Positions 39,901 through 52,929 of a DNA stretch of 64,000 nucleotides are shown one piece after another. The notes below the pieces were generated by a model that saw only the letters and a list, made by a program, of their open reading frames with translations, was not told the origin of the DNA and did no database searches. Every line of letters begins with the position of its first letter. Position 1 is the stretch's first letter. The stretch lies in contig NC_088310.1 in NCBI RefSeq assembly GCF_910592395.1, positions 567,501 through 631,500 of the forward strand. The letters run 5' to 3'. Origin of the DNA: Lineus longissimus. Its lineage: Eukaryota; Nemertea; Pilidiophora; Heteronemertea; Lineidae. The translations under genes were made by a program, and so were the position numbers.

Positions 39901-40314
39901 CCGTCTTTCTTAGATAATGAACATTCAACTCTACAGTATCCTGGCAAAGAACTGCCATAATCACAGCGTACACTGCTCACTTAAACCTCGCATGACAATT
40001 TTAAAATGTCAATTTAAAATGAAAATGTCAATTTAAAATCATAGGTTGAATGAATGGGATGAATAGCCACTATACGATGACTTTTGGTTCCAGCAGTTTA
40101 TCCACTAGATCACTGAGTATCATGACGTCTTCGATGGCACTTCCCGCGCTTCTCTTTATTACGCTGTTGGTTGTGTTTGTCATTTGATACTGTCATTGAA
40201 ATACCATCGGTTTGTTACAGTCGTTTGAAATCTGATCCGTTTCTTCAAGGTCTTTGATATTGTAGTTTGACTAGGGGGTGATGTTGATATCTGACCAGCC
40301 TCGACTGTGTAAAT

Positions 40315-40328
40315 CCCCCCCCCCCCCC
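40315..40328. repeat. 14-base poly-C tract
   Basis: Fourteen uninterrupted C in intron 2. Length is likely variable and prone to sequencing error. Confidence 0.9.
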
Positions 40329-41532
40329 TTCATTTTTTGTGTCTTTGGTCGCCGGATGAGAACGGAATCACTCCGTTCTCTGTCGATGTCAGATATATAA
40401 TGGCTAATTGGTTGGTCTTTGTTAGCCTTGCTGAAGGTTTGACATTGAATATTTAAGTTATGTTTACTATCAAACCCTTCGCAATAAGCCACTGTCGTAT
40501 CAGTGATCACAATCAGATATGTCCTTCCACGTTTCAATACAATCGTGATATGAAACTGGACTGTTCAATGTTGTTCCTCTTTGAGTCCAATACTACATTG
40601 GACCACTGTCACCAGGCCGGCATTGAATATCATGCATTTTGCAGTTATCCAGTCTCCAGGCAGCATGTCAATCAAACGACTGTGGGTGGAGCTATTACAT
40701 GTCATTGCATCGGCAGCAAGAACAATACAATAGATTCAGGAAAAGGATGCTGAGCAGGTCCATGTATTAAAACCCTCAAAATCTGTTGATTTAAAAAAAC
40801 CAGGGATTGCTTTCCGAACTGTTTCAAGTTATCTTTGGATGTGTCTCGAAAACGCTTTATGCAACCTTGTGCACATTGCATACATTATCCTCGTTGTACT
40901 GTGATGTGCTAATAGGTCACGCCTCTAACTCAACGCATGCTTGGGTCCCGCACACATGACATGCAAGATTCGTCAATGGGGTCCATCAATGCAATGTTAA
41001 CTTGTAAATCTCCGTATCTGGTGTGATAACGGACTATACCTGAGAAGGTGTCAGTCCACACTTGTAATTGGTTGACAATAGCTCGTGGCTGCTCGTGTGT
41101 GCGATTAGCGATCATTGTGAGACGCGTATGGACTATAAGATACACGGATGCTTTGGATCATAGACGAGAACAAATGATATGGACGGATATCATAATCAAA
41201 GACTGCAGGGTTCGGTGGCATCGTGATATATCTGGATCCTTTAGAAGTTAATTCAATTCTCCTGTTGGGATTGCGAACACAAGCCATTTTCAGAAGGCAT
41301 GGACTCATAATTGCAACGCTGGTGGACTCTAGATAACTAGCTGTTGACTTGCTGATAACTCACAGATATGGACCTGGATACAGCTTTTAGCAAAAACATT
41401 ATGTTATTGACCTACGTTGCTATTAGTAGCAGCGTTGATATTGCCGTGTTCTTCTAACCCTTGAGACTTGAGAACTCAAATTTAAACGGAGCAAGCAAAG
41501 TCCCCTTGTGCCCATAAATTCCCCACCCAAAC

Positions 41533-41611
41533 ATGGTTTCGTCGTCCCTCCACTTCCTAGTCTCAGCAACATGTGGCTTATTGCTTCTTTCCTTGTGTCC
41601 CTTTTCAACAG
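41533..41611 (+). other. Possible alternative start: signal-peptide-coding extension in frame with the MAM exon
   Basis: The ATG at 41533 has A at -3 and G at +4. It opens a frame that continues without a stop into the MAM exon. It would encode about 26 residues: a short n-region (MVSSSLHF), a hydrophobic core containing GLLLLSL, and a small-residue end (STG) before YQCDF. This fits a cleavable signal peptide, so a short MAM protein could begin here from an internal promoter. The caution is that the same bases include the pyrimidine tract of the splice acceptor, and pyrimidine tracts read as Leu/Phe/Ser by nature. A CATAAAT motif lies about 20 bp upstream of the ATG, too close to be a normal TATA box for it. 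Confidence 0.4.
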
Positions 41612-41728
41612 GGTATCAGTGCGACTTCAACAATCGGACCACGTGCGGCTGGATCATTGAGAAACTCACGCCAAATATCACCGGATTAATCCTGGCAAAC
41701 GGCAGCAACGCAGACAAGGCACCTAATG
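41612..41728 (+). CDS. MAM domain exon, N-terminal part
   Basis: A 117-bp exon coding residues 265-303 in the joined model. It opens with YQCDFNNRTTCGW, which matches the start of MAM domains (a CDFE-like motif, then CGW); the two cysteines form the first conserved disulfide in the family. Three N-glycosylation sequons follow (NRT, NIT, NGS). MAM domains are extracellular beta-sandwich adhesion modules found in meprins, receptor phosphatases, neuropilins and MAM/LDLa proteins. The acceptor is a long pyrimidine tract ending CAACAG at 41611; the donor is G|GTGAGT at 41729. Both ends are phase 1. The LDLa-then-MAM order agrees with known LDLa/MAM proteins such as apical endosomal glycoprotein and MALRD1 relatives. 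One oddity: the frame stays open through the acceptor to an ATG at 41533 that would give a signal peptide, so an alternative first exon cannot be excluded. Confidence 0.86.
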
Positions 41729-41995
41729 GTGAGTACAATACTTTTCAATCTTCTATTTTCAGAGTTGTGGATGAATATGGGGGAAAAGAGTTGCCTATCA
41801 AGATATCCTCCTGATTCATGACGAGTGATTTGGGGTCGAATTCCGACACAATCCTTCGCTCCCCCAAAGCCTTGTCCTGTCCCAACACCCCTTACAGACA
41901 TTAGGCCTCATACTACTTGAAGTTCTATAGTCTCGCGTCTCGCTAATTTTCGAGAAGATTTCCATCCCACACCTGTTTGGTCCAGAAAATACCCG

Positions 41996-42024
41996 CCCCC
42001 CCCCCCCCCTCCTCCCTCCTCCCC
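41996..42024. repeat. Poly-C and polypyrimidine tract
   Basis: Fourteen C (41996-42009) followed by TCCTCCCTCCTCCCC. The opposite strand is an uninterrupted purine run with several G blocks, capable of triplex or quadruplex structure. It lies about 270 bp after the MAM exon donor. Confidence 0.85.
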
Positions 42025-43757
42025 ATCCCGATTGTCTGTACTCTTCATTACAACACAGGGAGCTGGTTAGGTGTTTCTTTGAGGACAATTGTAAGAAAAA
42101 ACCTCTATTTAGTGCTTTAATTAAGAGCATGTAGTATCAATTTCCAACAAGAATACGTGTAATTGGCTTATTCTGACCTAGTTAATGATATCCTGTGCGG
42201 ATTCATATATTGTATTGTTATGTCATATCATATCATCGATGCCTTTCGCAGGGACCAGAGTAGACCGCTTGGGCCCATTTGGGCTACAATTACGCCTCAT
42301 TGCAAAAGGCATGACAATTCGAGTAAAGTGATCTATCAAAGTGTATGATCATTTTGTTCTAATCCGAGTCTGATCGAGCCAGACATGTCACTTGACTATG
42401 CTTGCCTCTTCGGGTTGTTTTTTTAACATTTTGGTCAGGGTTGCAGTAACGGCCTCCTAATGGACACGACATACAAAGCTCTTTAACGTCTCTCCCACTG
42501 ATACACCATAGCTATAAACCACACAGTCTAGGCATTCTCGCTTTTTTCATATCACGGTGATGCTAATTGTCTCCCAAGTGGTAAGACCTGAAGAGGAAGG
42601 GTCAGACTTAGTTCACGACCTGACAACAGGTCAACATTGCACAAACAAACTTGTTTCCCCGAACAGATCTCTACGTGTGTCACCAAGCCGTGGGAGTGTT
42701 GTAGTAATGCCACTTTTAGTTGCAAATCATAATAATCACCAAGGATGGGTAAGGAGCCACAATCACACTTTCGACTCTAACTGAAAAATCAAACGAAGGC
42801 CACCAACCAATGATATCATGCACATGTGAGGTGAGAACTGTTCGAGAACGTTCAAATTTACACATCAGTCAGTGTCAGTGGGTGGTTTCTTTCTCGCTTC
42901 GCACTCCTTTTCCTTTCGTAACTCTATTATGATACCACCTCAAAGTTTATGAGGGATGCATCGGGAGTTGGGGACATAAAATGTGAATGAATTAAGTAAT
43001 TATTACTGACTGTCAAAGACTGGCGTAAAATACTTCGTTGTCAGTTACCCGAAAAAGTCAAATCGATTCTGATGTATTGCTAATAGTAATGTTATCTTCC
43101 AAATCCATACCCGGCTGTTCGACCACGTCCTGGGTGGGAAAACCTCTACAAATCTTCTGCAGTTCAAAGATAGACAAACATAGGTCAGTGCTTCGGTCTC
43201 ATTCACTCGATGAAATCATATTTTGACCTATCGACTTGAAATTGCATGAAATGTAGCAGAAAATGCAGATAGTCCCAAGTCATCTTGAAGAAACTCCCAA
43301 ACTCCCTAAATGGTTTACTTCTGCTTTCCAACATTCTATTATTTTACGATATCTGATCGTGCATGTTATTAAATTCTGGTGTCAAGATGCGGTTGAATTC
43401 AAATCTCAATATGGAGGATTCATCTCGGATCATCACGCTTATCAAATGTCAAATTTCCTGTATTACGGAACGCGTTTCCATTGGGAGTTTTCGCCGGCTT
43501 ACTGTTCAGGGTGTGTAATCCTACAAATTGAAAAGAGATATTGGCAAATCAAGAAAAACGTATCTAATGGAAGCTTATTTCATTTTCTAATAAACCACGG
43601 CGGAAGAGACTTATTCTCTCGATTTTTTTCGGATTTGAGATTTATGTTGAAATACATTTACTTGCACTCGTGATTCCTATACATTGCTGTCAGGACTGAT
43701 TTAGCTGACTATTCACTTGCTGTTAACTGTAAAACTCATCTGTACGTTGTCTTTCAG

Positions 43758-43837
43758 ATGTCAATCAGACCCAGAACGTGATCATTGGTCTTGCTCCCTG
43801 TTTGCAGTGGCTGAGCACCACTGAAACAATCTGCTGA
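43758..43837 (+). other. Possible alternative 3' terminal exon (weak)
   Basis: A good acceptor (TTGTCTTTCAG ending at 43757) is followed in the phase required by the MAM exon by an open frame starting Asp-VNQTQNVIIG and ending at TGA 43835-43837. Using it would truncate the protein after the first MAM exon. No AATAAA signal was seen just downstream, and a decoy acceptor is equally likely. Confidence 0.2.
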
Positions 43838-45557
43838 CTTGCACCCTCCTCCGCCCCCGACACTGATCAATCCATCCATACCTTCACAGATTATGGTAAC
43901 ATGATTGAATTTCGGATTAATATTTTAGCCCCTTCATCAGAAGGTGTGTCATTGCCAATGTAACTTGATGCCCATTTCAAGACAAGTCCCCAAGTCATTT
44001 CTCAATGCCACGTTTCTGAAGGTTGCAACGTAATTGGTCCACTGGCTTTCTCTGGGTTTCGCACCGTGCAATCCTTCGCGTCAGTATAAGATGTCAATTA
44101 TGAAATTGAGGGATTAAAGGGGTTTGGTTTTCATGTTGGATCCCGATGCTGTGTAGTTTTCAAGGTGATTAAACCCCTTGATGAAGTTTCTTTTGTTTTT
44201 TCTGTGTTCGCCTTTGATTTGTTTATTACATGGTTTGCCGTCTTTGGTGAGGGTGCAGTTCCTTGGACTCTATTCATTTGAAAATGTTGCATCGAATGAA
44301 TGAGTTCACTTTCCTCACAGACAAGCCACCAAATACGAGCACTGAGGTACTGGCATCCCACCTAGATAGTTGGGGTGGCTCTTGATTGAGTTCGCACTCT
44401 TTAAGGTTGGCTCTGCGAAGCGTACTTCGGGTGGCAAATCATGTCTCCTTTCTGAACAAAATAGTGATTGTCCAGAAGTTTGCTTTTTAGTGTAGGGGAG
44501 GAAGGATAGAGCTAGAGTCATATTGTGATGGGAAAATGGTGATCACAGTGTGTAGAATACTCAAAATTTCTCTCCTTTTCAACTATGCATTCGGAAGAAA
44601 CCGTGAAACTTTAATTTGATTTTCCTCCTCGTAACAAAACCTGGTTGAAACTTTAAATAGGTTTATTAGAAAATGTTCCGTTGGAGATAAAAGGATAATT
44701 TCTTGAGGAGAATGATTCATTGCAAGCAATAAAGAATGTTGTACATCTGCATCGTATGAAGTCATAGATCATTTGTTTGTGGTTGTTGGTGCCTTAGGGC
44801 CTGAAGGAGATGGCAGCATGTATTTATGCATATGAAGAGGACACCCACCCCAGGGCTTGGATCCGGTTACCTCTCTAGATTTTAGAGATGATTACTTTGT
44901 TTTGTAAGGCAGGCTGTAAGGTGCACGCTTGCACTATTGGGTTTTTGTGTTCAGGATGTCAACTTCTGTTTTCATTAAGAGGAGAAATTGTAAAGTAAGA
45001 CTGTTTTCGAAAACCTCAGTTGATTATGCTGAATAGAATGTGTTGGAGTGCAAACTTTTAAAATGATAGAGAATGTGTGCAAAGCCAAATTTCGGTAATA
45101 TCTCAGATAGTTCATTCCCCCATCTGGTATGTCTTGTCACATGTTCGTGACATCACAATGCTGTTTGACACCGATGGCGTTTTCGTTGTACAGGGAGACT
45201 ACAGAGGCAACTCAATATATCATGTATGTGGCCATTCTGGTCAAGCACTCCATTATGACGCAAGTTCACACCACCACAGATTTATGGCTTATGATGCACC
45301 TGGGGTAATAGGCAATGGCTGACGCACTAAGAGCTTTAGATGGAATGGCAGTTTGTCTTAAAAGCAACTGCACCGATTACTTTGCTTGTTTGTGTGACTG
45401 ATGGAAAAATGACAACTTCTGAAAATGTCAAGTAAGTTTACACCTTCCTAGTCACTTTAAGAATCGTCTGCTTTGACGAGCCCAACATTTAGTGTCGCTG
45501 GATGTTACATCCGTGTGTTTAGTGTTCTTTAGCCATGCACAACGTCTGGGTCCTAAA

Positions 45558-45559
<2 letters not shown>

Positions 45560-45594
<35 letters not shown>
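45560..45594. repeat. 35-base poly-T tract
   Basis: Thirty-five uninterrupted T. It could be the A-tail of a minus-strand retrocopy, but nothing recognisable adjoins it. Confidence 0.95.
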
Positions 45595-45599
<5 letters not shown>

Positions 45600-48500
45600 G
45601 TGCAAAATTCGAACAAAGATTATTTCATTCATCTGGCCAAGCCCATTAATCTCTTGATGATAAGGTATTCCTGTAACAGAATTAAACATCACGAACATCC
45701 AGGGCTCGTAATGATTTCGGATGAATTCATTATTTAATGGCAGTTTAATGAAGTTAGAACCTCATTTTTGTCAATTAAACATCAGATTTATCACCGGTAG
45801 TTTTGAGTTTCCAAGAAATGAAGGAACTAGTTGAAGGAAAACTATACAGCTACACAGCTACTTGGCCTAGTTTTATCGGTTGAGGTAGCGATGATATCAT
45901 TCGCTACACATTTCAGTGATATGTTACCTGATATCTGATCGAATTCGGAATAGAGAGTAATCGTTTGAAATTTTGAATCTAACTCAACTCAAACTCATCT
46001 TTATCTTGAATTCATATCAAAACCTGTCAAAAATGAGAATGTTGCCAATTAACTGATGCAGAAAACAATGAGTAGAATATGATTAAAGAAAGTGGTTAGC
46101 GGTACATCTTAGGCTTTGTAACAATGACTATTGTGTTTTCGAGGTTTTTCCTCAATATCTTTGCATCGAGTAAAGTGTTTTTTTCTGAACTTTGGTGAGT
46201 GCAGGCCACTGACGTAGGCGTAGAGTATTTTTGGCACGGAAAGTGGTAAACTTGATAAGGCTTAGAACCGTAAGCGTGATGGCAACCTAATGGATCTCGT
46301 CATAATGCATGATTATCTCCAGCTAAATCTCCTTTTACCAACAAAAATATAGTATAAGGGTCACCGGTGTGTAGAGGGAAGCTGTACTTGGATTAAAACC
46401 TCCACGGCCACGAAGTTGTATGAACCGACAAGTTATGATGGCCATTATTTCAAACAAATTGCTGTCAGAAACATATAGCGAAGTGAGTTGATACAACGAC
46501 AGCGGCATATTGTGTCAGAGCGATCACCAACGTCAGCTGAGTTGAATATAACCATCGGTAGGCCTAAATGCTTCATGCCTAGACAGCACTTCATCACAAT
46601 TCAAATCATGAGCTAGATTCTAGATATTTCCTCTGATAAGCTCGGTGCACTCATTAGCTGAAAACTCCAGACCTTTTAGCTTTGAGATGGCGCTTTAGAG
46701 TGTTTCTCGTAATTGAAGTACGTAATGTAAAAATTGTCTATATATCGAATGGCAAATACTTAAAACATCTGAGGACTTGTTTAACAACCACTCGTCAATT
46801 AGCATATCTTTGAGGAGTTGTTTTGCACTCAGCCCAGTCTCTTTCACGCAAACAGAACTAGACGATAAAGAACTTCTAGGATTGCCAAGCTGCCCGGCTG
46901 AATTTTTGCCGTGACAATCTTTTGTAATTACTGATACCTTATGCATTATAATGACCTGTCAAGGTTTTCATGATTTGATGCAGCAAGTCCTAAGTATTCT
47001 GTGAGAAGGGATGTCCGAGCGATGTTCATTTTGGCATGGTCCTTTGAAGGTTTGATTAGGTTTGACCGTGAGCTGCATCATTGTAAAGGTGTGTCATGTG
47101 ATCTGGCTGTGACGTGAAGTGCGATTGGTCAGGGTATTTGGAACGTGTGGACAGGAAATTGATGTGGCGGAGAAAATATGAAAATGATGAGATTTCTAAA
47201 TACGGTTATCAAGGTCGTCCATCTCCATCGGAATAGTGGTATTGGATTGTCATATCAGGTTGAGTATTTCATAGCTTGAGCATCTTTGCGGGAGGATTAA
47301 CACACCGCTTTTCCTCATACAACCTAAAGCTTATGTCAGTATCTATTGGACAACACATGAAGGCTATAGATACACCGATGTTTACTACCCCAGTGCAACA
47401 TTACTTTCAAGAGTTAACAACGGCATTGACACATCCTTGGCATCAAAATGACATCAAGGACAAAACATGCTTTTCCCGAGTGCTCCTCACGCTCTTATCC
47501 TCGATTGATACATCGCGCATGACTTTCACAAGGAAACACCCAATTACAGCGCTTGGGGTGCAACCATGAAACCATGCCTCTAGGGCCACAAACACTCATT
47601 ATTTTACAGGCATATGCCTTGAAGCTGACATCAAATTTGTGCAAATTGGTTTACTGGGAGAAGATTATTGGCTTACTGTGAAAACAGGGAGCGTTCCACT
47701 GAACAGATTCCTCCACACTGATTGGCTTAATTCGAATTGACAGGGAACAGGCTTGAATGAAGATATCACGATGTTTACTAAAGTGTAAATTTCTTTAAGT
47801 TTTAGAAAATTGTTGAAATCATCAATGAATTTTGCTGCTGATTTGTGAATTTATTGGATTCATAAAAGCTTCCTGTGACTCTGAAAGAAATTAAACCCAA
47901 GGGCAAGTTTGCCAATGTTATTTATGCAAAACAAGTTAAGGGTCATAAACGGCTCGCTTCTGGCAGAGGAGGAGGGTTTGTCCATGTATTTGATGGAGGA
48001 AGTCACATGTCTCACGTGGCAAATCCCCAACCCAGCCCCTCTGCTATATAGATGGTGAATTGCTCAGAATCAATTCCTCTGACTTTCAAGTTTTTCTTGT
48101 GTTGATAGGAGGATAACACCAATTAAAAATAAACATTAATGTTAGAAAGGCAAATACAATGAAAGCGGAATGCTTTCATCAGTTACCACACGACAAAAAG
48201 TCTGCAGAAAATCCTCGGCATCACTGCAAATAGACAAGATATTGATGAGCGAATAATTTGAATGACTGACGAGATCTTGTCTCTCTCTTTCGTTGATGTC
48301 AGCTACACTCATCCGTATTGTCTTAGCCAATCTTTATTAAGATCAAAGTTCTGTACGTCGTTAATTGGTCATCGCGTTGAGAGTCAGGGTCGGCTATTCA
48401 TCGAGGATGACACGAGTGGGTGATCTTGATCAAATGAGCAGTAGCATTCAATGACAACAGCCATCCTAAACCATTGATTGAACGGGCAGAGTGAAGAATT

Positions 48501-49649
48501 ACGCTGGTTTTCCCACCGGTCCTGAGTAGACAATGCGGCCGACCGGATATTGAGATGGACTCGTCGAGGCCTTTGTACAGGTATTTGCAGAGGTACATGA
48601 GGTATACAAATACTGAACCGTGACACAGGAACACACCTTAAATGGACTATGGCTCCGTCCAAGGTGTACGTAACCAGTGTGGTTTTGTACAAAGCGAATG
48701 GTATCAAAGTTGGCTGCCACGTTTGGAGTGCATCAATGAATTCAACTCAATCAGATTTGTAAGAAGGATTGTTGTCAGATAGTTCACTGTTAGCTGTTTT
48801 GAGACCAGAAGCAACATCTTGTGATGGTTACAAGAGGCAAATGTACTAGTTACCAAAGATTATATTCCACACACGTGAACAAACCCGCTGATTTATGACG
48901 GAATGCCCGACATCATCGGCTACATGATCAGTCTGTAATTGGCGGTGTATTTGCTTCAGAAGATTTAGTGATGGTAATAGATGAGAAATTAGCCGTTTTG
49001 TTTTGATTTGATTCATCTCAGGCGTGGGTATGGTTATGACCGGTGGTGGTTCGATTGTTAGGTCAACAACTGCCCTTGTTGGCCCACCGACTCTGTCATG
49101 TTGATGTCAAGTCATGTGCACGGTGAACATTCAAACCGTTTAAGGCAGAAGAGCTGTAGCTAATGTTATATGGAAACGCTATAAGATGTGGAGAACATTA
49201 ACAACGGTACGGTACACTGGTGCAGGAGTAGCGAGTGGTTTAGTGCAACTTCCCTTTACCAAGATCCGTTGTATCAATGAAATTCCCTCCACAGAGTCAT
49301 CATAAGCCTGAACATTATTGTTTTCATAGCATAAATAATTCAGATCTAGCAATAAATCTGGCAGAGTATTCCTTGTGGACTCGTGCCGAGATGTAATGGG
49401 ACTGTGATGAGTCTTTTGGCTCCCGTGAATCTGTGTTCAAGGAATATTTTGGTTGGTGAATCACGGGTATACCACCCTGAAGATGATACGCAAAGTTATT
49501 TCAAAACCAGAGTTGTTGCTGACTGTCAGCCGTGTTCAACAAAATTTGGCAGGCGAATCATCTCGTGATATCCAAGGTTGATTATACCGGTACTGAGCTA
49601 GTTTCAACATTGTCAAATAAGAAGAGAGTGCATTGTGATTTTGACAGTG

Positions 49650-50070
49650 TTGCCAGTGACCATTCAGTCGAATCTTCCTTACGAATCCATTGAAAGCAGT
49701 TTCACTGGTGACACATGGCCAGAGACTTTGGAGTTCCAATTGCTTCAGTGGCCATTAGTATTGGAAATCGAGAAGACTTTTCATAATTCACCCATTAGGA
49801 AGTAGCACCTCTGACAACCTGCTGGCAAGATTGGCCAAAAGCATGAATAAACCAGTGACCACCAGGTTTGCTTGAGTGACCATTAACCTGAGTGACCTGT
49901 CCTGCACCCATGTTGGCACTCCACCATCCCTAGCTATTCTTCGGGGAGAGTTTACCATATCGCTCAATTTGTGATTCAAATCGTCCGTCAGGACCTTTCC
50001 AAGAATATGAGGCTAGTGTCACTGGCCACTGATGCATTTTATTACGTGTCAGTGACCATGATTGTGACTA
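49650..50070. repeat. Diffuse repeat of an AGTGACCA/AGTGGCCA motif
   Basis: CAGTGACCA- or CAGTGGCCA-like motifs recur at about 49652, 49746, 49853, 49875 and 49892, and again at 50017 (reverse orientation) and 50047. Spacing is irregular, so this is an old decayed array or a compositional cluster. Confidence 0.35.
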
Positions 50071-51654
50071 CTCATCTGAAACCAAATGCTTGATACAGCG
50101 GCCAGGTTCCTTTTTATAGCGATTAGAAATAACATTTACTATTTTCGATATCCAACTCTCTGGGGGAAATCTCCATTAAATGCCAGGACGGAGTCCATGA
50201 ATGACAGTTCGTTTCTTACTGCTCAAGCTGCATTAAAATGCAAAAAATGATGCTGCATTTGCAGTTATACCCAATTTGCAGCAGAACTTACCAAAAAAAT
50301 GTGCTTCTTGTCTGTAAAAACGCATTGGTGCAGATTTATGCAAAGTTGGAAAATCCTAGATATTTTTGATTTCCTGTCTTTATCATAATCCCTGGTGTTG
50401 GTTGTGGGATTTCCAGGATGTTGTTCTTTACTGTCAGTCGAATCTCGAGTCTTGACTGAAAATCCATCATACGTTTTAATCTACGGTGAAGGTCTTACAA
50501 GTTCCTCGACGCTAACACAAAATGCGGCCGGCTTGCAAAAGCCGAATGGCAAGCATTGGAGTTCTGTGGTGGAGATGTTGAAAAAGTTATCATTTCTGGT
50601 GAATCTTCAAAATGTTACTCATGGTTTTACGACTTTAACATCGACGGTATCTTGAACCCTTTGTCTTATTTTGGTCAAAGTTTGTATTCAAAAAAGATGT
50701 CCCAGCAGCTTATGATTACTGCAGTGTAGGCAAGGGAAGAATTGAAGTATAGAACGACAGAGGTTAACACTGCGGCTATGTTTTTGTACAACATGAGGCC
50801 AAGAAAAAATGCATGCATCCAATTCATTACTGGGTGTTAAGACAAATCATGTTTGACGTCTGACGGAAAGCAATCCACTTTTCTACCCTTGCTGCAAAAG
50901 GGATTATGGTACGAGAACTTGCTTAACTAAGAAATGCAAAGAAGGTACACAGTCACGTTCAAATACTGCACAAAGGGGGTGTATGCTTGACGCATACCGT
51001 AAATGGCTTCTGATCTCCTTGATATATTGATATTAAGTTTGAAATAGAGACAGATTTTAATTACAATCACAATTATAATTAGAGTCTCTGCCGTCAAACA
51101 GTTGTTTGATTTGTTAAATTTGAGTGAATGAGGGCAAATTTTGGCCAGCTCTTTTTGGACTGGGGTTGCTTATTTCTCGGTTACAGTTGTTCTGCTGCTG
51201 TGAATTTGTTTGGGTGTACCCATTTCTCTAGTTGGTATGGAAGTTCAAATTCATGTTTATCCTTTCTCTTGTTGGTTGTCCAGTGCTCTACAAATGAAAA
51301 GCTAGTCTTCTTTTCCGAACAATCAGCGCAGTGTGATATGAAAACCTCCCTATTTAGCACGTGAAATGTACTACGAGAAAGACATGCCGTTATTCTCAAA
51401 GCTAAATGAGGATTAGCGTGTAATAAAAGCCATCCTAGTCACATCCTCGGGGACCACCATCCGATCATACCAACTGATAATATACCGACACAGGATTTAT
51501 ACACTCCACAGCGCTACGATCCAGTCTCTGCCTTGCCACATTATCGTGATTTACGGTCATTTAATCGGGCTAATTTCTGCTGACATATGATTCGTATTAC
51601 TCAACACTGTTTTGAAGTGATTTGGCATGGGCAGCCTAGCTTTAATTAACTCTT

Positions 51655-51800
51655 TGGTTGTCCGGCTTGGTCCAGTGATAAGACCGATGTTGAAAGCTTA
51701 CATGACACACCTGGTCCTGGGTTCGCTCTCCAGCCAGTCCACTTCCTGACTTGATAGTCTCTCTGACATGGTAGGTTTCCTCCAGGCCGTGATATCTCGC
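51655..51800 (+). mobile_element. Possible tRNA-derived SINE remnant
   Basis: GGTCCAGTGATAAGACC (A-box-like) is followed by CCTGGGTTCGCTCTCC (B-box-like) about 45 bases on, then a body with CTCTCTGACATGGTAGG. The order fits a tRNA-derived SINE head. The boundaries are guesses. Confidence 0.45.
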
Positions 51801-52929
51801 CCAATATTGTTTACAGAGCTAACAATGTCCGAATTGACCTCAGCACTCGACCAAATATCTTATGACACTTGGGGCCCTGCTCTTGAGAAGCCCAGCGCAA
51901 ATACGTTGACCTTCTATTTCGGTCAGACATGAACTTTGACGATTGAAACTCAAAACTCTTTTGCTCACGATTGGTACAGACTCATAATACAGGCTTTCGT
52001 GACCTGAACAACGTTGGGCATCAATGCAGAGTGTTTTCATTTCATTTAAACTTACCTTGGGCAGCTAATAACAGCAGTAAATCTCAGAAGATTTGAAAAC
52101 CTCGCATCAATTTCCTTTAAGGAAACTGACATGATGATCTTGCAGCTAAGGTGACGTGGCGTAAGGGATTCCTGGCGGGATGCTAATACGACGAGGATGT
52201 CTAAATGACTCAAGGTTTGGTGCTTGATGAAGCTCGTCATTGTCAGGATGACACGAATATTCGATGTTGAGGTCGATGCTTTTAGATCAGACCGCGGCAT
52301 CACTGTCAGAACCTTTTGCATGGAGGTAGATATCGCCACCTGTAATACAAAGTCTTATCAAAGTTCTAAGTCACTTGCCATCTTTCAGCCAACGTCCTCA
52401 TGAAAACTTGTCCATTTAACCTGTGTCAAGTAGGTCTAATCAATACGGAGATATGGTTCCTGTTCATTTAGCCAATGTTGCCCTCTCTAATGGAAAAGCA
52501 CACATCTTGAGCCAATTCAGCGATACGGATATGTTTGCCTACAAGGCTTGGTAAACAGTGACTCCTGTCTAATGTCCTGTTCTTTGCAGGTGAGGACACA
52601 ACTCACTCGGTCACTTTATAACATCGCAACAATATCATGTTGGCGATGGCGCTAAGCACGAAAATGTCATGCACGACGTGACGGAAGGGTAATATTAGTC
52701 AAGTTATCAGTTATCTCTCCACTCATATTACAATCTTTTGGCAGGTGGTTTGTTGTTGTTCATTTCTAACAAGCCTAACTGATAGGGAAAGACCAAGTTG
52801 TTACTTCAGGAGCTTGTTTATATGGCTGAAACTTAATGCATCTCCAATGAGCGACTTCTGTGAACTTCAAGGACAGACACGATGAAAGGCCGTATTTGCA
52901 ATTTCCAACGCCAGGCCTTGTCAAGGTTC

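Larger units (their letters stand above)
25748..41611 (+). other. Intron 2 (15,864 bp) of the LDLa/MAM gene
   Basis: Begins GTAGGT and ends CAACAG. It holds a 37-bp tandem repeat, a GC3-rich coding-like island (34185-34341), two SINE remnants (about 36070-36255 and 38130-38224), a three-copy repeat at 36881-36958, a degenerate repeat at 39690-39900 and a 14-C tract at 40315-40328. The rest shows nothing recognisable. Nested or additional exons cannot be excluded by eye. Confidence 0.65.

Noticed and set aside
43263-43673. 136-codon + strand open frame in intron 3
   Set aside because: Rich in Phe, Tyr, His and Ile as AT-rich noncoding DNA gives, with A/T-ending codons and no known domain. It is the longest unexplained frame but not convincing.
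45077-45322. Frame containing LFDTDGVFVV, resembling a HAD phosphatase motif
   Set aside because: Only the short motif fits; the following sequence does not look like a HAD domain.
52590-52625. TTTGCAG|GTGAGG as an exon boundary
   Set aside because: The in-phase frame after the acceptor stops within a few codons, and no paired site was found.
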